Assembly (NCBI GenBank): GCA_004296885.1
Contig: SCVN01000007.1
Location: 62,001 to 126,000, forward strand
Length of the DNA: 64,000 nt
Direction: 5' to 3'
DNA from: Nitrospirota bacterium
Lineage (GTDB): Bacteria; Nitrospirota; Nitrospiria; Nitrospirales; Nitrospiraceae
Shown in pieces: positions 59,978-64,000 of the stretch (position 1 is its first letter; each line of letters begins with the position of its first letter). The position numbers were made by a program, and so were the translations under genes. Under the pieces are notes generated by a model, which saw only the letters and a program-made list of their open reading frames with translations, had not been told where the DNA came from and ran no database searches.

Positions 59978-60062
59978 AGGATGCTCAAAACGGCCAACCA
60001 ACGCGGCCGCAGGGGCTGAGCGACCGAGAACAAAGTTGGGGACCATTTTCAGCATCCTGCTA
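59978..60062. repeat. Palindromic intergenic element, copy 2 (between nuoK and nuoL)
   Basis: An 85-bp element with arms CAGGATGCTCAAAACGG (59978-59994) and, reverse complemented, CAGGATGCTGAAAATGG (60059-60043). The interior contains GAGCGACCGAGAACAAAG (60018-60035) and TTGGGGAC as in copy 1 at 8997-9098. Its right end CTA (60060-60062) is the TAG stop codon of nuoK. It interrupts an otherwise compact nuo cluster. Confidence 0.88.
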
Positions 60063-60362
60063 CCACTTCAAGAGATTCATTTCGTCCACGTTTGTGGACA
60101 GCTTTCCGCGGAAGACTACGATGATGATCGCCAGCCCCACGGCTGCCTCCCCGGCGGCGATCGCAATCACGAACAGGGCGACAATCTGTCCGGCCATGGA
60201 CTCCAGGTAATGGGAGAAGGCGACCAGATTGATGTTCGCCGCGTTGAGCATGATCTCGACCGACATCAACACGATGATGAAATTGCGACGGACCAACACT
60301 CCGATCAGGCCGGTGGCGAACAGGATCGCGCTGACGGCCACATAGGCGCTCAACGGGATCAT
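60060..60362 (-). CDS. nuoK: NADH-quinone oxidoreductase subunit K
   Basis: A 100-residue, three-helix complex I subunit of standard length. The start overlaps nuoJ by 4 bp (ATGA). Hallmarks: TM1 SAYVAVSAILFATGLIGVLV, TM2 with the conserved Glu in IIVLMSVEIMLNAANINLVA near residue 36, and TM3 with Glu in VIAIAAGEAAVGLAIIIVVF near 72. These two Glu residues take part in proton transfer. The stop codon TAG is the first three bases of the palindromic element. Confidence 0.97.
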   Translation of the reverse strand: MIPLSAYVAVSAILFATGLIGVLVRRNFIIVLMSVEIMLNAANINLVAFSHYLESMAGQIVALFVIAIAAGEAAVGLAIIIVVFRGKLSTNVDEMNLLKW

Positions 60363-60883
60363 GGTTCATGCTCCACATCGGCGACGGTTGGCGTTTTCGC
60401 CAGCACGATCGCCCCGATGATGGCCCCCAAGAGGAACACTCCGACGATTTCGAACGGGAGCAAATAATCGCTGAACATCTTGATGCCGACCGCGTAACTA
60501 TCTCCGTCTTTCAGCACGGCTTCGGCCGGCGCATCGCCCTTCGCCCCTGCATAGGGGGATCGGAGCAGCAGGATCAGCAGTTCCCCGCAGACCGCCGCCG
60601 CCGCGAACAGGATCACCGCATAGCGGGAGTGGAGATAGCGTTCGTCGGTCTTGAGGTTCAGCAGCATCAACACGAACAGATAGAGGACCAGAATCGCGCC
60701 CGCATAGACGATGACCTGCACGGCGAACAGAAATTCGGCATTCAGCAGGACGAACAGCCCCGCTACGTGCAACAGCAGGGTCAGCAGCGCCAGGCCGCAA
60801 TGGACCGGGTTGCGCAACGCCACGGTGAACACTCCCGCGGCAATACTCACGAGCGCGAAGTAGACGAAAAAGAACAGCGTCAT
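60359..60883 (-). CDS. nuoJ: NADH-quinone oxidoreductase subunit J
   Basis: A 174-residue, five-helix complex I membrane subunit. It shows the family region NPVHCGLALLTLLLHVAGLF, LNAEFLFAVQVIVYAGAILV (with the pi-bulge helix TM3) and LYLFVLMLLNLK. The C-terminal helix IVGVFLLGAIIGAIVLAK is also typical. It lies 13 bp after nuoI and overlaps nuoK by 4 bp, as in the usual nuoIJK order. Confidence 0.96.
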   Translation of the reverse strand: MTLFFFVYFALVSIAAGVFTVALRNPVHCGLALLTLLLHVAGLFVLLNAEFLFAVQVIVYAGAILVLYLFVLMLLNLKTDERYLHSRYAVILFAAAAVCGELLILLLRSPYAGAKGDAPAEAVLKDGDSYAVGIKMFSDYLLPFEIVGVFLLGAIIGAIVLAKTPTVADVEHEP

Positions 60884-60896
60884 GAGCCTATTGGGT

Positions 60897-61484
60897 TTAT
60901 GTCAAATGCTTCGGCGGCGGCTGTGTCGCCTTCAGCACCGACTGGGGGAAAAAGTACCGGTACTCCCGGCTTGACTGGTCGTCCTTCTCCTGATGATGGG
61001 CGACCAAATATTTTTTTGCGTCGTCGATATATCGTTCACCGATCTGATACAGCCGCGGCTTGTCGAACAGGAGGGTCCGCTTGTCGTGGGTGGAATACTC
61101 GTACATCTTGGTCATGGCCAGCGCGTTGACCGGGCAGGCCTCCACGCAGTAGCCGCAAAACACGCACTTCGTGATGTCGATGTAGAACTCGCTCGCATAC
61201 CGCTGGAGCGGGCGGTCCCGATCCTCGGTGCTGATGACTTTGATGCAATGGGACGGGCAGGCGGCTTCGCAGAGGTCACAGCCCACGCACCGTTCGCGCC
61301 CGTCGTCGTACCGCAGCAGGCCCAGCGCTCCGCGATGGGTGTCGGGAATGGTCCGCTGCTCCCGCGGGTACTGGAAAGTGATCGGCTTATAGAACATGTG
61401 CTTGAACGTGACCTTCATTGCGTCCCAGATTTCATAGAACAGGGCCGCCTCAAGAAGCTTCTTGGTCAATACTCCGACGCGCAT
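60897..61484 (-). CDS. nuoI: NADH-quinone oxidoreductase subunit I
   Basis: A 195-residue peripheral-arm subunit that carries clusters N6a and N6b. Two ferredoxin motifs are intact: ERCVGCDLCEAACPSHC (about residues 65-80) and KCVFCGYCVEACPVNALA (about 115-132). The N-terminal amphipathic part FKHMFYKPITFQYPREQRTI anchors it to the membrane arm; QYP..Q is a family motif. The C-terminus is charged. nuoG ends 77 bp upstream, with a heptad array between; the nuoH usually found there is absent. Confidence 0.96.
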   Translation of the reverse strand: MRVGVLTKKLLEAALFYEIWDAMKVTFKHMFYKPITFQYPREQRTIPDTHRGALGLLRYDDGRERCVGCDLCEAACPSHCIKVISTEDRDRPLQRYASEFYIDITKCVFCGYCVEACPVNALAMTKMYEYSTHDKRTLLFDKPRLYQIGERYIDDAKKYLVAHHQEKDDQSSREYRYFFPQSVLKATQPPPKHLT

Positions 61485-61504
61485 CTCTTTTAGCTCCAGA
61501 GCTG

Positions 61505-61561
61505 CAGCTCTCAGCTTTCAGCCCAAACGGCTAGCTGAAGGCTGACTGCCGATGGCTCGTT
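61505..61561. repeat. Inverted heptanucleotide arrays between nuoG and nuoI
   Basis: Left array CAGCTCT, CAGCTTT, CAGCCCA (61505-61525); right array GCTGAAG, GCTGACT, GCCGATG, GCTCGTT (from 61534), the inverse of the same GCTGA motif. They fill the nuoG-nuoI gap and could fold into a hairpin. Confidence 0.78.
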
Positions 61562-64000
61562 TCACACCTTCTCGATGGCCACCGCCGTCAGCTTGAACGA
61601 GGGCACGCCCGTCACCGGGTCCATCTCGACGGCCATCAGATCCTTGACCGGCGGTTCGTTGAAATGTTCGGGGAAGAAGCAGGCCCCGGGTAACAATGCC
61701 TGGTCCGCTTGCACCCCCATCTCCAGCGACCCCCGCTCCGAACTCACGCGCACCCTTGCCCCGTCGCTTAGGCTCAAACGCTCCATGTCCTGCCCGTTCA
61801 TGCGGAGCTTGCCGGTATTCGGCGCAATCTTGATCAAGCCCGAGGCCTGGGTCGAAAGTTTGCCCGAGTGGTACAGGAGTTGTCCCATTACCAGCCCGAA
61901 GGGACGGCCCTTGTCCCGCGCGGCGGCCGACGCGCCCCCTCCGTACCGACCGGCCAGGTGCGACGCATAGCCGTTGGACAAGTAGCCCTCCGGCCTCGGC
62001 GCGATCTTTTTGGGTTGGCCCAGGTTGTAGTAGCCGGGCAACAGTTTCATGATTTCGTTCTGAATGTCCTGCGGGGATTCGTAGCTCAATTCATAGCCAA
62101 GTCCATTGGCCAGCGCGGTCATGATGTGCCAGTCCGGCAGGCTCTCTCCGATCGGGTCCATGGTCTGGCGGACACGCTGGACCTTGCCTTCCTGGTTCGT
62201 CACGGTCCCGTCCTTTTCGGCGAAGGTGCAGGCCGGCAGAACGAAGTGCGCCATCTGCGCCGTGTCGGTCAGGAACGGGTCCTGGACCACCAACAGGTCC
62301 AGTTTCGCCAGAGCGTCCTTGACGCCGGACGAAGCCGGCAGCGTCGCTAGCGGGTTTTCCCCGATGACGTACAGCGCCTTGATCTGACCATTGCGGCAGC
62401 GATTGAGAATCTCCGCCAAATGCACGCCCTTGCCAATCGGCGGCAGCATGACCGGCTTGTCCTTGCCCCAGGCCTTGGCGAACTTGGCTCTCGCCGCTTC
62501 ATCATCAAACCGGGCCTGACCGGGCAGGAACTCCGGCGCTGCGCCCAAGTCCATCGCACCCTGCTCGTTGGCCTCCTCGACCACCGTGTTGATGCCGCAA
62601 CCGGGCCGGCCCAGCTTGCCGGTGATCCAGGCCAGGTCGATCAGGGTCAGCACGTCGTGATACCCGCCGGAACGGCGGACGATCCCCTCACCACAGATGA
62701 TGACGGCGCGCGGCGCTTCGGCAAAGATCGCCGCCGCTTCGTGAATCTGCGCGACCGACACCCCGGTCTGCGCGGCAATGGCATCCAGCGACAAGCCGGC
62801 GGCCGCTTGCTTGAGCGCCGCAAAGGCCTCCGGGTGCTTCCCGACCGTCTCTTCATCCACCAGATCCTGTTCGAGCACGGACTTGACCAGCCCCTGCGCA
62901 AACAGGCCCTCCGTGCCGGGCTTGACCAGCGTCGGATGGGATGCGAGCTTGGCCATGTTGGTGTTGGCCGAGTTCACCACGATCACCTGAGCGTGATAGA
63001 CGCGGATCGCTTCCTTGATCCTGATACTCGCCACCGGGTTGGTTTCGGTGATGTTCGATCCGATCACAAGGATGGCCTTGGCCTTGGTGATGTCCTCGGA
63101 GTCGTTGGTCATCCGCCCGACGCCCAGAGCCTGCCGGACCGCGTGAACGAAGTTGGCATGGCCGTAGCGCGCGCTGCTGTCCAGTTGGTTGGTCCCGATC
63201 GCGGCGCGCATGAGCTTCTGGAACAGATAGAGTTCTTCGTTGGTGCAGCGTGCCGTGATGAGGCCGCCAATGGCGTTCGGCCCATGCTGCGCCTTGATCG
63301 CCGCGAGACGATCCACGACCTGATGCATGGTCTCCAGCCAGGGCGCTTCGGCCAGCTGTCCGTCCCGTCGCGCCAGCGGCTGGCGCAGCCGGGCCTGGCT
63401 GTCGATGAACTGGAACCCGAACCGTCCGCGGACGCAGATGCCGCCGTGCCCCTTGGCTGTCTCGGCCCGGTCTCCCCACTTGTTTTTCCAGGAGAGCGGA
63501 GCGGTCACGCGGACCACTTCGGTGTCCTTGGTCTCCACATACATCTGGCAACCGTCGCCGCAGTAATTGCAGGTGGTCGTCGTTTTCTTGAGCTGCCAGG
63601 GCTTGTAGAGATACTTGGAGTACTTGTTGGTGATCGCCCCCACCGGGCAGACCGCCAGGCAGTCACCGCAGAACTCGCAGGAGAGGGCCACGTCGCCCTT
63701 GGCCACCACCTGGGTGAACCCGCCTTTTTTGGTGAACTGCAGGGCGTCGATCATCAGCACGTCCTTGCAGATGTTGATGCACTCGCCGCAGGCGATGCAG
63801 CGGTTCATGTTGAAATCCAGCACGAGGCTGCGGGTGTCCTCCGGGATCAGCTTCTGTTTGGCATTGGCCAGGTTGGTCACCTGATGCTGGAAGGCCATGT
63901 CCTGCAGTTCGCAATGCCCGTCCGCGTCGCAGACCGGACAGTCCAGCGGGTGTACGGAGAGGTGCTTCTCCACCGCTTTTTTGCGGGCCAGGAAAAGATC
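61562..64000 (-). CDS. nuoG: NADH-quinone oxidoreductase subunit G (partial; 5' end outside window)
   Basis: The largest complex I peripheral subunit; reads off the right edge of the window and lacks its N-terminal ferredoxin part. From the edge: DLFLARKKAVEKHL, then the N5/His-type motif HPLDCPVCDADGHCELQDMA, cluster motifs NRCIACGECINICKDVLM and CEFCGDCLAVCPVGAITN, and the molybdopterin-like domain start TTCNYCGDGCQMYV (CxxCxxxC with a fourth Cys later, N7-type). The rest is a formate dehydrogenase-like fold without active molybdenum chemistry. At least 812 residues lie in the window. It is the first gene of the visible cluster; nuoE, F, A-D and H are not seen here. Confidence 0.95.
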   Translation of the reverse strand, partial: DLFLARKKAVEKHLSVHPLDCPVCDADGHCELQDMAFQHQVTNLANAKQKLIPEDTRSLVLDFNMNRCIACGECINICKDVLMIDALQFTKKGGFTQVVAKGDVALSCEFCGDCLAVCPVGAITNKYSKYLYKPWQLKKTTTTCNYCGDGCQMYVETKDTEVVRVTAPLSWKNKWGDRAETAKGHGGICVRGRFGFQFIDSQARLRQPLARRDGQLAEAPWLETMHQVVDRLAAIKAQHGPNAIGGLITARCTNEELYLFQKLMRAAIGTNQLDSSARYGHANFVHAVRQALGVGRMTNDSEDITKAKAILVIGSNITETNPVASIRIKEAIRVYHAQVIVVNSANTNMAKLASHPTLVKPGTEGLFAQGLVKSVLEQDLVDEETVGKHPEAFAALKQAAAGLSLDAIAAQTGVSVAQIHEAAAIFAEAPRAVIICGEGIVRRSGGYHDVLTLIDLAWITGKLGRPGCGINTVVEEANEQGAMDLGAAPEFLPGQARFDDEAARAKFAKAWGKDKPVMLPPIGKGVHLAEILNRCRNGQIKALYVIGENPLATLPASSGVKDALAKLDLLVVQDPFLTDTAQMAHFVLPACTFAEKDGTVTNQEGKVQRVRQTMDPIGESLPDWHIMTALANGLGYELSYESPQDIQNEIMKLLPGYYNLGQPKKIAPRPEGYLSNGYASHLAGRYGGGASAAARDKGRPFGLVMGQLLYHSGKLSTQASGLIKIAPNTGKLRMNGQDMERLSLSDGARVRVSSERGSLEMGVQADQALLPGACFFPEHFNEPPVKDLMAVEMDPVTGVPSFKLTAVAIEKV

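Noticed and set aside
1-64000. CRISPR arrays, IS elements, integrases, plasmid or phage genes
   Set aside because: No regularly spaced identical repeats with spacers, and no transposase, integrase, Rep or phage structural protein was recognised in any frame.

Overview
This GC-rich window (roughly 60% by eye) comes from a Gram-negative bacterium: it carries lpxC (lipid A synthesis) and lolA (outer-membrane lipoprotein trafficking). The best guess is the phylum Nitrospirota, probably a Nitrospira-like nitrite oxidiser. The reasons are a complex I cluster with two adjacent nuoM genes, many two-component systems, and small palindromic intergenic elements. This is inference from gene content; no 16S rRNA or nitrite oxidoreductase gene is present to prove it.

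Layout. 1-3548: a large sensor kinase and a degenerate receiver-PAS protein. 3598-11001 (minus): a tightly packed run of lolA, ftsK, rsmA, a small gene, pdxA, a cation diffusion facilitator and a Ca/Na exchanger. 11066-14937: larC, larB and gpsA with one secreted protein on the other strand. 15015-20358: a hybrid sensor kinase, a zinc-ribbon membrane protein, and an overlapping gene pair that looks like a split form of the cyanobacterial arginine dihydrolase/ornithine cyclodeaminase (ArgZ/AgrE). 20779-25938: an exported caspase-like protein fused to a formylglycine-generating-enzyme-like domain, truD, an exported EF-hand protein overlapping a metallophosphoesterase, and a HEAT-repeat membrane protein. 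25961-34975: marR with a cytochrome c gene, MBL-fold, SirB1-like, an ABC-2 exporter, Lon-substrate-domain, lipocalin-like, beta-propeller and phosphatase genes, and a lipoprotein.

35332-42326: a transcription unit with a near-consensus promoter, a HARE-HTH protein, a predicted 12-residue lysine-rich peptide and a long hairpin; then lpxC, a molybdopterin oxidoreductase, a NarL-type response regulator with an unusual Rossmann-fold histidine kinase, nrdR, glyA and rplI. 42330-46065: a more AT-rich accessory stretch with small unknown genes, a DUF5343 protein, a helicase-like protein without a visible P-loop, and tRNA-Leu(CAG). 46131-53025: an NtrC-type regulator, pyrE, small exported proteins, an exported rhodanese, a phosphodiester glycosidase, a CBS protein and a second caspase-like lipoprotein. 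53111-64000 (minus): the distal part of a complex I operon, nuoG(partial)-I-J-K-L-M-M-N.

Two layers of repeats run through the window. One is a palindromic element of about 85-100 bp present twice; in both places its terminal TAG forms the stop codon of the neighbouring gene. The other is a set of degenerate heptanucleotide (sometimes octanucleotide) tandem arrays at gene junctions, which in several places supply the first or last codons of genes.
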